DNA from: Dipteris shenzhenensis
Lineage: Eukaryota > Polypodiophyta > Polypodiopsida > Gleicheniales
Length of the DNA: 64,000 nt
Direction: 5' to 3' (one strand)
NCBI GenBank assembly: GCA_047967505.1
Contig: CM106540.1
Numbering within the stretch: position 1 is the stretch's first letter; the number at the start of each line of letters is the position of its first letter. Under the pieces are notes generated by a model. That model saw only the letters and a program-made list of their open reading frames with translations. It did no database searches and had not been told where the DNA came from. Of the stretch, positions 11,320 through 21,089 are shown piece after piece. The translations under genes and the position numbers were made by a program.

Positions 11320-11663
11320 CATGAGTGGAGCTCGATATCTCAACAAAAAGGCTATTGGGAGTTCATTACTGGAGCTAAACAAGAACCAATCATTCCTAAT
11401 GTTCTGAATCAACAAGAGTTGTAGGCATTTAAAGGCGGGCATGAGAGCCAGAAAAGTTATGTACTAGCTATCTATCAGTATTTTAGATTCTATGATTGTG
11501 CATATTCAAGTTGCAAGAATGCCGAAGGAGGCATGGGATACTTTGACAAAAATTTACAACATAAATACGCAAGCAAGGAAAATGTAGCTCAAGCAGAAGT
11601 TGCATAATGTGCAGAGAGAAAATATGAGCATCAATGGCTACCACATGAAGGTGAAGAAGATTG
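11320..11663 (+). pseudogene. Copia gag fragment interrupted by an LTR
   Basis: Across two frames it reads WEFITGAKQEP, then PKEAWDTLTKIYNINTQARK, then KLHNVQRENMSINGYHMKVK, a UBN2/copia gag core. The sequence stops exactly where the LTR at 11664 starts (KVKKIV then TGTTAGATATC), so the copy B element inserted into this gag. The missing next segment of the same gag type (ADALASIGSPVEDDD) appears at 39373. Confidence 0.7.
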
Positions 11664-12399
11664 TGTTAGATATCAATGCTCCACTCTCGTGTAACTATGC
11701 AGGAACCAGCTAACTCTACTTGTAAGCCCCCCACATGAGGAGAAGGCATTCGAGTAGCTCAGTTGTCCAGTAGGTCCTAGTTTGGACACCAGATGGGGGC
11801 CATGTGTGGCCTGATGGCTGGACGGCTTCAGATAGAGTTGGCACACTGCCAACTAGGCTACATGCAAGTGCTGGAAGGCATCCCATGACTGACCGCATTG
11901 AGGGTGGATGGAGCATGTCTCGAGGCATCCCACTCTCGAGTTGCGAGGCTCGTTTGGAAGCCCCATATGATCCTGGATGGGGCTCTGGGCCGAACAAAGA
12001 CTATAGGGGAGTTGCTCTATTCTGTGCCACAGTTCTAACATGTGGTTGGTGGCCTATTTTGGGACCGACCTCTAGTTGGCCGTTTTGGGCCGACTAGGTC
12101 GGTCTCCCAATTGGGTCTAACCGACTATGACTAGTGGCTATATAAGAGCAAGCTCGTGAAGCCCATATTCATCAATGGCTACAGCAACCCTGATTCCTTA
12201 GCATCCAGCCTCCATCCTCTACTGTTTCCAGCACACCATCGAAGCTTCTCACACAAGAGTGCACGGCTGGGAGGTAGCACCATCTATTGTATTAGTTTTA
12301 CAGTAATCAAATTTTTGATTCTCTATACTATCTGCTTTTCTCTCTTGCATACAAGATCTTGTTATCTGTTGAGCACAGACGTTGTATTGCTTTCTTACA
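11664..12399 (+). repeat. 5' LTR of copia copy B
   Basis: Starts TGTTAGATATC, ends TTTCTTACA, 736 bp, followed immediately by a primer site. It has GTGGCTATATAAGAGC near 12136 as the likely promoter and GGTCGGTCTCC blocks just upstream. It is the same family as the LTR at 3502-4234 in opposite orientation. Confidence 0.9.
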
Positions 12400-12412
12400 T
12401 GGTCTTAGAGCT
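12400..12412 (+). promoter_or_regulatory. Primer binding site of copy B
   Basis: TGGTCTTAGAGCT directly follows the LTR. It has two changes from the TGGTATCAGAGC expected for initiator tRNA-Met priming. Confidence 0.75.
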
Positions 12413-12469
12413 TGGGCTCTAGCACGAAGATTTGGTAGTGTGTTTCTATTTGCGAGTAGATTGTGAGAG

Positions 12470-13369
12470 ATGGCCCAGCCCGCAAGACTGCGAATCCCAC
12501 CGTTTGGCGAAAGCAGAAAGTTGGATGGCACTAACTATCCACTCTGGAAGTCAAGATGAAGACGATCCTAAGCGCATACGAGCATTGGGATATTGCTACT
12601 AGGGTGGATCTGAAGCCGATTGCGAGATCGGATCTAGCCAATGCAGGACAATAGATAGTACCAACTGCGGATCAAATTCTTGCATGGACGGAGGAGGCAT
12701 GGATGGCCTTGAAAAATCAGTACAAGACCATGAATAGACGCGGATTTAGAATTTGAAGACTCAACTCACGAACGAGAAACTATTTGAGTCTGAAACAGTA
12801 GAGAAGTTCATCACCAGGGTGAAGAATCTTCGTGATCAAATGATTGCGATTGGCATCACCAGCGAGAATCTAGCACGAAGGTGCATACGGATTCTCCCAC
12901 CAAAGTAGGACGGTCTTATTATGGTGCTAAATACGCAGAACAGAAATCCACCCCTCAACTTTGAGGATTTCAGTGTGATCCTTCTGGAGGAGGAGATGCG
13001 TCAAAAGATGAGGACTGGAGAAGATTCAGATTTCTTGGCTGGATCAAACGAAGGTAAGGGTAAGGACTCTGGTAACCCATCTTCTTCTGATGATAAAAAG
13101 AGAAAGAAGAAGATCAAGTGCTTCTATTGTAACAAGGCAGGGCACAAGCAGAATGAGTGCCGGAAGAAGATTGCAGATGAGAAGCGTGCACGCAGTACCA
13201 GTAGAGCTGTTCGTAGCAATTGAGGAGATTTGCATGGAGGCAGTTCATGTACCTGCGGATGAACCTTTTATTATTGATAGTGGTGCATCGCGCCACATGA
13301 CCAGTCGGAAGGATTGGTATACCTGTCTACATCCGATAGGGAATGACATCCTGGTAGCAGTCGGCAATC
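12470..13369 (+). pseudogene. Copia gag and protease start, copy B (3'-truncated)
   Basis: The ATG at 12470 opens a gag beginning MAQPARLRIPPFG, LDGTNYPLWK. The frame is lost at 12557 (TGA) and again at 12906 (TAG). The later frames keep an intact zinc knuckle CFYCNKAGHKQNEC (C-x2-C-x4-H-x4-C) and the protease site FIIDSGASRHMTS. Similarity to copy A ends at about 13369, after NDILVAVGN, where GACG-rich arm B sequence takes over. Integrase and RT are gone. Confidence 0.88.
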
Positions 13370-13429
13370 ACAACAAGACAAAGCATCCAAAGATGTGCAC
13401 ACAGATGCATTTACTGAACTTAAAAAAAA

Positions 13430-13750
13430 CTTACGGGTGCGTCTATTTGCATGTCTAGAGACCCATGTCTAACGATGCGTCTATATAGCAGATAGACGCA
13501 TGTATAGACGTGCATATAGACGAGTAAATAGATGCTCTACTAAAAAATTTAAAAAACAGATAGACGCATCGTTAAACACGTGTATATACACATTTATAAA
13601 CACCTTTATAGATGCACAAATAGACGCTATCCAAACAGACAGATGCGTATATAGACGCGTTTATCGATGCACTGATAGACGCGCTACATAATATTTTTTA
13701 AATTTACAGAATGCTGTGTATGTTGTGTATGCTATATGTAGTTACAGGAA
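13430..13750 (-). repeat. Inverted-repeat arm B with GACG/TCTATA motif array
   Basis: This is dense in GACGC, TCTATA and TAGACG words in both orientations (for example AGACGCATGTATAGACG and GTATATAGACGCGTTTATCG). The part 13490-13750 pairs with arm A at 10794-11030. It forms the left border of the CACTA-like segment. Short motifs repeated in both orientations near the ends are typical of CACTA subterminal regions, where the element's own protein binds. That assignment is an inference. Confidence 0.65.
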
Positions 13751-14273
13751 TCCCATTTCCACATTGTGTAATTCAATTCTTACACCCAACTGCATTTTAA
13801 TTAGCACTCTTGCAAGCACGTCTATAGCCGACAATTACAATTCCAAATAAAACATTACAGGTCCAAAATGTTTAGTTCACAAGGCATTAATTGATAGAAC
13901 GTTGCACAAGAAAATTGAAAGCTCAAAAAGTGCTTGTATGTACATATAGCATGAAGCTAAGCCACGTCATGTGGCTTCAAGTACAAAAAATAAGAGGAGT
14001 GTATATACAAGAGGCATGAAGCCAAGCCAGTGGCTTTAAGTACAAAAAAGAGTAGCTAGCACTACTTCTATGACTAATCTAAGTTCTCCATGTCCTTGCT
14101 CCCTTCCACACTCCCTTCTGTGCTCCCTTCTGCGCTCCCTTCTCCACCTCCTTCCTCGTCTTCTTCCTCGTCTTCTTGTGCAGGGGCCTGTAAACAAGGG
14201 ACAACATATATCAATGTATGAAAAATCAAATCTTTACTTATAATATTGACATTATTTAATTACTTTCAAATAC

Positions 14274-15490
14274 CTCGAGAGCGCTCCAGTAGCCCGGATA
14301 TACTACTCAGTAATAACCCATCATGATAGAAGTGCTTCCATGTATCTCCTCTATGATGGTGGTGGTGGTAGGCTGTCTCGACAGGAGTAGGGTATCTGCC
14401 CACGATATCAAGCTGCAAGATGACACAATTTGCGGAGGGGTTAGTACAAAGAAACAACCTCCTAATAAACTACATAAGCAATATAATTTGAGATCGATAC
14501 TTACGAATTGGGCCTCCCATGATTCAACACCCCCTGCTCCAAAATGCACACTTCCATATTGCTCCATCTGGATCCTTTGTGCCTCCACGTGCTGCAGACT
14601 GGGGTCCTCCCTTGCTGACTTCATTGCTTTCTTCCACTCATGCTTGTGAGTGGTGTGGGGTGGGCCCCTTGGTGGTTGACATCCCTTGAGCCTAGCAAGC
14701 TCCGCTAGTGCCTGCCTCTTAAGCGAAGATCTTTTATTGCCAAGTATCGTAACAATCTTTGACTTGGCCCATTTATCTGTGAACTGATGATTGGGGGGGT
14801 TAGGATACCTAGAGCGAACAACAGCGAGGGTCTCATCAGCCAACCTCTTTGGCTGGTCTTTGTAGTGGATAAAGCAATCTTTGTAATTGTTAGCAATTAT
14901 AGGGCGCATGAAGGCCATGATGTCCTTCCCCCTTGCATCCATCAAGATGCCTCCTATCTAAGTGATGTCATAGAAGATCGTACCATCACCCGGAGGCACG
15001 TCTAAATGATCTGAATCATCATCGTCCCCACCACCACCCCTCCCAAAGCATTGTGCCATGCATCCCCCACCGCTCTCCTTGCTACTACGCCTGCTATCGT
15101 GTCGTGTTGAGCTAGTATGTTGGCCACTCATAGCTGGAGACTGCACGAGACTACGTGGACCACTCATAGCTAGAGAACCGAGTCTCGACTGCACAAGAGT
15201 ATGCCCACGGCTCTGCGAGACAGAAGGACCTCCTGACGGCATGGGGGAAGGGCCTCGGTTGTGTAGCCGGCTAGGCTGTGCTAACTCCACTAGGGTAATC
15301 TTAGTTGGTGTGGGATTGGGGTGGTTTGGAGTCTGTAGTGCCGACTCCTGGGGGGTGTTTAGAGTACCCGTCACGTAGCCGTATAACTCCGCAGGACTGG
15401 GAGGGTGCCCTAAAAACTTATATAACTCCCTAAAAATAGACTCCTGGAGATCAGGTGAGCTTGAAGAGCTTCCTGGCCACATGATGAACT
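14274..15490 (-). CDS. CACTA-like accessory transposon protein (spliced, one in-frame stop)
   Basis: The main exon runs from about 15490 (after a CT-rich stretch ending CTAG) with an ATG at 15480-15482. It opens MWPGSSSSSPDLQESIFREL, is Ser/Pro/Arg-rich to about residue 140, has a Gly/Asp-rich patch (GRGGGGDDDDSDHLD), then one TAG at 14958-14960. The same frame continues with KDIMAFMRPIIANNYKDCF, RSRYPNPPNHQFTDKWAKSK and a Lys/Arg-rich helix. A clean intron at 14504-14413 (GTAAGT to TTGCAG, 92 bp) keeps the frame and leads to DIVGRYPTPVETAYHHHHH. A second donor at 14273 (GAG|GTATTT) and an acceptor near 14190 (TTTACAG) give a low-complexity tail of uncertain frame. The layout resembles plant En/Spm (CACTA) accessory proteins of the Transposase_24 type, but no motif is decisive. 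Divergent from the gene at 16438. Confidence 0.5.
14413..14504 (-). other. Intron in CACTA-like accessory gene
   Basis: GTAAGTATCG donor after CAATTC and a CTTGCAG acceptor before CTTGATATC, 92 bp, phase 0. Joining WEAQF to LDIVGRYP keeps an open frame, while reading through runs into unrelated sequence. Confidence 0.6.
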
Positions 15491-15539
15491 AGAAAAAAGA
15501 AAAAAAAGAAGATTACTGATGAGCTAAGAAGAGAAAAAG

Positions 15540-15645
15540 AAGAGAAAAAGAGAGAGAAAAGGGAAGGGAAGAGAAGAGAAGGGAAGGGAAGGGAAGAGAA
15601 GAGAAGGGAAGGGAAGGGAAGGGAAGGGAAGGGAAGGGAAGAGTC
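15540..15645. repeat. (GGGAA)n-type pentanucleotide array
   Basis: About 20 units of GGGAA/AGAGAA. The Ser/Pro/Phe/Leu-rich frame on the minus strand here is a product of the repeat. Confidence 0.95.
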
Positions 15646-15654
15646 TAAAACTGT

Positions 15655-16385
15655 CAGAGCGTGTCTATAGACACGTCTGAGAAGCGCATCTATTTTTGCA
15701 TATAACAGCACATCTATAGACGTGGCTGTCTGTGTCTATAAATAGGCTAGACGCGTCGATAGACGCGCTTGTAGACATGGTTTTAGATGCACTCTGAGAC
15801 GTGTCTATAGATGCACTTCGACAGACGGACTATTCTAAAAAGTGGAAAAGGACATGCGCCCGACACAAAAGCTTACACACTGATACCAAAATCATTCTTT
15901 TCTTGGATACAACAAAGGACAAATCCAAAGAGAGCAACTTCCAAAGAAGATCAACCATAAAGAGACTTACCTTGGATAGAGGTATGGAAGCTTCTTGTCC
16001 TTCTTCAAAGTTGCTTCTCTTCCTTGTTCACCCTCTTCTCTTGTAAGCCTGGAAGTAGGTGTGGGTGCCTTCCTCTTAAGTGTAAGCCTGGAAGTAAGTG
16101 TGGGTGCCTTCCTCTTAAGTGCCAGACCATGGATCTGTTAATAACAAAGCAAGCAAGCCGCACGAAGCATATGTGAAGAAAAGCAAAGCAAGCACGCTAA
16201 AAGTAGATTTGAAAACCGTGTCTATAGTCACGTCTAAAACCCCATCTATAAGCACGTCTATGAGCGTGTCTATATGCACGTGTAATTCTGCATCTAAATA
16301 CATAGAGTAGACCTGGTTTTAGACGTGCCTATAGACGCGCACCACAGAACTGATAGATGTGGTTTTAGATGCGCCATAGAGTTTT
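15655..16385. repeat. Central GACG/TCTATA motif array between divergent genes
   Basis: Two dense blocks (15655-15830 and 16210-16385) carry many copies of a degenerate palindromic word near GACGCGTCTATAGACG, in both orientations. Examples are GTCTATAGACACGTCT and GACGCGTCGATAGACGCG. Between them lie a unique stretch and a 39-bp tandem pair. The array is CpG-rich compared with its AT-rich surroundings and sits between two divergently read transposon genes, where promoters would be expected. Confidence 0.75.
16042..16119 (+). repeat. 39-bp tandem duplication
   Basis: Two nearly identical copies of a unit starting TGTAAGCCTGGAAGTA and ending CTTCCTCTTAAG, at 16042-16080 and 16081-16119. They lie within the region between the divergent genes. 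Confidence 0.9.
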
Positions 16386-16437
16386 AAAATTAAATATTTG
16401 AAGAAAAGCAAATATTTTTGGGTTGTTTGTTTGTAGG

Positions 16438-16944
16438 ATGTCTTCATCTTTAACAAGTAGCTCCAGTGAGGATGAATCCCTCCGTATCCACCATCGCAAA
16501 ATGTGGTTGGAGCAAAAAATCAAATGTATGTGTGATCGATGTCGAGGAAACATGTGTCGTGCATGCAGGATTACACTCAATCACATCTCAAAGTATGGAC
16601 AATGGGATGCAACCGTAAACATGGTAAGTGTTAAAGAGTTAAGGTTGATTGAGATACCTATGGGTGTTCATATGTTTGAGTTATGATCCCGTTTAAATTT
16701 GATACAGGATGCAGTGCCACACCCGCATATGTTGCCCTATGCTCGCCATGAGGAGGCGAAGCGTCAACAATATGAGGTGGGATCTTCAGGAGGGACCGTT
16801 ATGGATGCATGGAGTGATGGTGATAGTAGCCCTCCACCATTACCTCATGAAGCCATATTGGAGGAGGAGGTGTTTGATGATATGGTGCAGGATTTATATG
16901 TCCATCAATCTGAAGGGAGGGATGATAAGTATTGCGGGCTATAA
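16438..16944 (+). pseudogene. CACTA-like transposase N-terminal fragment (two exons)
   Basis: Exon 1 (16438-16623) encodes MSSSLTSSSSEDESLRIHHR then a Cys cluster, CMCDRCRGNMCRACR, and HISKYGQWDATVNM. An 84-bp intron (16624-16707, GTAAGT to ATACAG) joins in frame to DAVPHPHMLPYARHEEAKRQ and an acidic region ending EEEVFDDMVQDLYVHQSEG, then a stop at 16942. A Cys-rich start followed by an acidic DDMV.DLY segment resembles the N-terminus of plant CACTA (TNPD, Transposase_21) proteins. The catalytic part is absent because other repeat sequence follows, so this is a truncated copy. The sequence just before exon 1 (TTTGTTTGTAG) could itself be a splice acceptor. Confidence 0.45.
16624..16707 (+). 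other. Intron in CACTA-like transposase fragment
   Basis: GTAAGT donor after AACATG and a GATACAG acceptor before GATGCAGTG, 84 bp. Splicing keeps the frame on both sides. Confidence 0.65.
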
Positions 16945-17281
16945 ATGAGCACACGGAAGTGTTGATGGGAGCGCAAGCATTGAATTTCAGAACTGGCGCG
17001 CGCTTCCTTTGGTCCTTTGGCTGTGCACATGAGGTAGTGACCTAATGACTCCTCTGAAAAGTGAAAAACAGTGGATTGCACAATTCGCCGTGGCAGCTCC
17101 TCTATCACTATAGTGCTATAAGCCGGTTCCGTTTTTGCAACAAGATGACCATCATAAAAGCTCGAAATTCTTTCTTTCTTCCCGTGGGCTTTCTCTTCTT
17201 CGTCCTTGTCAAGTAAAACTTCTTATTAACTTCGCACACAAGCCACAAGGTAGCCTTCTTCTTTCACAAGAGCGTTACCAA
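16945..17281. other. Junction and leader sequence, no gene seen
   Basis: From about 17100 this is probably the leader of the minus-strand copia remnant whose primer site is at 17282-17294. The part before 17100 has no assigned identity. Confidence 0.4.
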
Positions 17282-17761
17282 GGCTCTAATACCACTGAAA
17301 CCAGAAGGTATTCTCTTTAACACACAAATTCACCACTTAATCAATTGGAGAAGAAGAACATAATCACACCACGAAAGCGACAGTTGACTGGGTGCAATCT
17401 CCCCCCCCCTAGATGAGTGGCTCATGCTTCCTCATCTAGAGTATTTATGATATTTCATAAAAGCACCAAGGAGCCAAAATTATCCCTCTCATCCAAAAAT
17501 GAGGGATTTGCTTTACATAGCCTTCTTAGGGCCCAAAAATGAATTATGTCCACTATAAAATATATTGCTCAAACTTACAATAATGAGGCAAATACAAAAT
17601 TGGCCCATGGCCATATATAATGCATTGTGTGACACCTCGATCAGTACCCTCGCACTAACTCCAATCCTCGCTATGAGTTCCATCACCTGTACCCAAGCCG
17701 CCAATTACAATAGTTATCAACAATCGATTGAATGAATCACCGAATCAACCCGATCCCAACA
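17282..17761 (-). repeat. Copia-type LTR with primer binding site (remnant)
   Basis: On the minus strand TGGTATTAGAGCC (17282-17294) is a good initiator tRNA-Met primer site. It is preceded by sequence that begins TGTTGGGATCGGG at 17761 and ends GGTTTCA at 17296, giving a 466-bp LTR with TG...CA ends. An ATAAATACTC box near 17445 could be its promoter. No gag follows, as the leader stops near 17100. The second LTR is not in the window, so the outer edge is a best guess. Confidence 0.45.
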
Positions 17762-18297
17762 TAACCGCATTCAAAGCATAATAATCAAGCACAACACCAA
17801 TAACACTAGCGACATCAGTATTAACATGGAATCACCCACAATACCGGTCATCTAGCATGGCGAAACACAAGCTAGTCACGCATCCCCAACTAACCACACA
17901 AAGTATCCACTAGGACCCCCGTCGCATCCAGTGCGCTCCTATGGAGTACTTTGCCATAGTCACACGACTAAAATAATAATGTCCAAAGCAACATATATCA
18001 GAAAATATAATTTCCATAATAGTTTCTCATGCCATATCAGGGTGGTCACACATGGCCATCTCATGGTGGTCAAGGATAAATCTATGTCTAGGATCTCATG
18101 CTAGCAAAAGTGCCCAAGGGTCAAAGTTTACAAAACTGGGATAGATCAAACACATATCACATGGCCTACATCATATGGTGACTAGAGGTGATTTACAAAA
18201 GACAAAACCCATGACATTCTTTTTAGAGTACTACTCTAGGCAGAGAACCTTAAAATTTGACCAAGTGATGATAAACAAAAATTCAAAGACAAGTTGC
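17762..18297. other. No gene seen
   Basis: No domain-bearing frame. The composition resembles neighbouring repeat DNA. Confidence 0.5.
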
Positions 18298-19160
18298 TCA
18301 AAAGGCAAAGTCCTTGTCTTCTACTATAAAGTTGGATGCTTCTTTTGTTGATGGAGTTCTCTCTTCAACCAGATTTGACATAGTCCTCTTCTTCTCATTA
18401 TAAAACTTTTCAGAGTGATTATTCTTTCCACAATATGAGAAAGGGTTGATTCTATAACAATCCTTCTCAAGGTGATTGTTTTTCCCACAGTGTTTACAAG
18501 CCTTGTACTTGCTCTTTGAAAATCTCAGTGCAAGTGCCTGTGTATGCATTTTGCCCATTCTTGAAGTGTTCTTTCTTTCCTCTTCTTGTAAGGCACTAAT
18601 GATGCCTTCTAATGAGGGTTGAGGAAGATTCTTCAAAGTAGTAACCACAGTCAAAGTCTTGAGGCATGCTCTTTAAAAGCATTGCCATAGCATCATCCTC
18701 AGTGATAGGGGAATTAATTGAAGCTAGTTGTGTCATAATACTTCTCATAGTGTTAACATGGGCAGCAACATTATCTCCCTCCATTTTAAGTTCAAAGAAC
18801 TTAATTTTCAGATTTAATTTGGAAGTATGAGAGCTAGCACCAAACAATATGTCTAACTTGTGCCATGCTTCAAGAGGGGATTCCAAATCTGAAATGTGGT
18901 GTACATAGTCATCACCCAAACCTAATGCAATGATGGCATAGGCTTTCTCAATTCTCTTTGCATCTGTAAGTGTAGGAGTAGAGTCAGTGGCTTTTCCTTT
19001 ACCTTTTGTTGTAGTTGATTCACCTTCCTAAGAGGTTTGAGTTCCTTCCTTGACTAAGTCATATAGATTTTCCTTCATAAGCATAAACTTTATCTTCATC
19101 TACCAAGTATGGAATCCTTGGCCATTTAACTTGTCAATTTTATAAGTAGCCATGAGAGGG
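18298..19160 (-). pseudogene. Copia gag with two zinc knuckles
   Basis: Gag starts at the ATG at about 19151 with MATYKIDKLNGQGFHTW, then a stop in place of a Gln, MKIKFMLMKENLYDLV, and ALGLGDDYVHHISDLESP. The middle part (AWHKLDILFG, KIKFFELKMEGDNVAAHVN, SPITEDDAMAMLL) is a UBN2 gag core. A frameshift near 18600-18650 leads to two zinc knuckles, CKHCGKNNHLEKDC and CGKNNHSEKFYN, the second lacking its last Cys. The protein then breaks off with no protease or pol. It shares its leader sequence with 6180-6440. Confidence 0.85.
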
Positions 19161-19997
19161 TCTTACCTTTGTCAGAGAGTGTCTACTCTCTTACAACCAG
19201 TATCTCTCAACACAAGCCACCTATCTTCAAAATCATAACTATCCCTTTGCAAATGGCACTCAAACATAGACAATGTAAACATCATCACCATAAATGACAA
19301 GTACCATGACACTTGTGGAGTCCATTTCAGACTGAATACTTAGTCAAACAGAGATCTATTAGTGCAGCTAACTAAAATAGATATAGAATAAAATTTTTGA
19401 TTGGTCAAACCTTTAGGATGGTCAAAGTTTGACCATATTTTGACTATTTCCCCCAAATCTAACAATTTGAAGCTGGAGGGTGCAATTGAGGCTGTAGAGA
19501 AGGGCATTCAAGGGGCTTTTAAAGACAAATGAAAGGCCTAACATCAAAGAAGATCCTCAAGAGAGGATAGGTGAAAAAACGAGCTGCATTATCTGTGGGA
19601 ATCCTGCATTTTTTGGCTAGTCTTTTGCTCTATTCTCAGCATTCTGTGGACCATTGTCCACCAAAATTCATCAACACCTTTCCAAGAGTGTCACCCAAGA
19701 TGGCCTCAGAGGAATTGATGAGATATGACTCCAGCAGGCTGAATTGCACCAAATTTCCACGAGCAGTCTGAGTGTTGGCATGGCCAGCAGAGGCCTAATT
19801 GCATAGATCCCAATGGTGGACATGCGCCTTAACTAGATAAAGGTACAAAATGAAGCGTTCTAAAAATTAATGATTGGATGTTGAGATACGGCACCTCCAA
19901 TGGTCAGGCCAGAAGAGAGCTCAAACAAAATGAAGGTGGTGAAGAAGATGAAATCTTGGGCTCTAGGTGACTCTAAGAGCTAGGTAGGATCGACCTT
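19161..19997. other. Copia leader region
   Basis: Untranslated leader between the primer site at 19998 and the gag start at 19151. A stretch near 19330-19450 is rich in GGTCAAA/TTTGACCA words, as is 6180-6300. Confidence 0.5.
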
Positions 19998-20009
19998 GCT
20001 CTGATACCA
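19998..20009 (-). promoter_or_regulatory. Primer binding site (perfect initiator tRNA-Met match)
   Basis: The minus strand reads TGGTATCAGAGC, two bases after the LTR end CTTCTACA. Confidence 0.9.
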
Positions 20010-20011
20010 AA

Positions 20012-20780
20012 TGTAGAAGAGTGTGGGATAGAAGAGATGCATCATGGCACAAAGAGTGAGAGCACAAGTGAGGCAAAATCCATGTATTAGAATGAAGGAA
20101 TGACCTCCATTTTATAGAAAGAGAGGATGGTGTAGGCACCTCCCCTATATCAGTGGGGCAATCAGCCCCTACATCAGTGGGACTAGCCTAAATCAAAGGA
20201 ACCTCCCATGTGGGGGCCTTTGGCTTACATCATCACTTAGGTCACACACTAGACACATCATAGCACTAGATGTGCCTCTACAACACACACACACACACAC
20301 ACATGTGACTCCCCTAGATGTACACATGCACCATAGAGCAAGCCCTTGACCATAGTTATGCCAACAAATAGTTTTTAGTTGACTCTTTAAAAAAGACATC
20401 AGTAGTAGTATCTCTACAAATCACACCTTTAGATATTCTTGAACAAATCACACCTTTAGAGTTTCTTGAATCAATAGTATATGTATAAATCACATGTTTA
20501 GAGATTCATTGATGAAGGTATAAATCCTTTAAAATAGATTCTTCAACAAGGTCTTTAACCTAGCTTCTTCACTAAGGTATAAATCCCTTAAAATGAATTC
20601 CACTCCACATAATTGTCTAATAGACTATCTACACTAATAGTTAGCATATTTTAGAAAGATTCTAGAGACAAATGCTCATTTTAGTAGCAAAACGCTATTC
20701 GGCTCCTTTAAATTCCTTAAAATACATTCTTCAACAAGGATTGGCCCCTTGTCAAGATATGGCCATATGAATATCTAACA
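20012..20780 (-). repeat. 5' LTR of copia with gag at 18298-19160
   Basis: On the minus strand it starts TGTTAGATATTC (at 20780) and ends CACTCTTCTACA (at 20012), 769 bp, bounded by a perfect primer site. It contains a short (CA)n run at about 20281-20301 and a degenerate internal repeat of AATCACACCTTTAGA-type words at 20415-20510. The inner edge is firm, the outer edge probable. Confidence 0.7.
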
Positions 20781-21089
20781 TAACATATTAAGGAAATAAA
20801 TGCAAGATCATGGTTCATATATGTAACATAACATATCTCAGTTAAAACAAGGAGAAAAGATGGAGATTGATATATGTACCCAAAATCCAAAGTTGAAGAT
20901 CATCATACACAGATAGAGAACAAAACATCATTGAAAACGTGTTGAAGAGGTGAAGAGAATGACTCCAAAATTACAAGTCCATATCTCTTGCCTTATCATG
21001 CCCTAAACCATCCACACCCATGTCTTCTGTGGTTGCATGTGGGGGACCCACCTCCGTGCCTTCATTACGATGCAAAGCATCTAAGTCCC

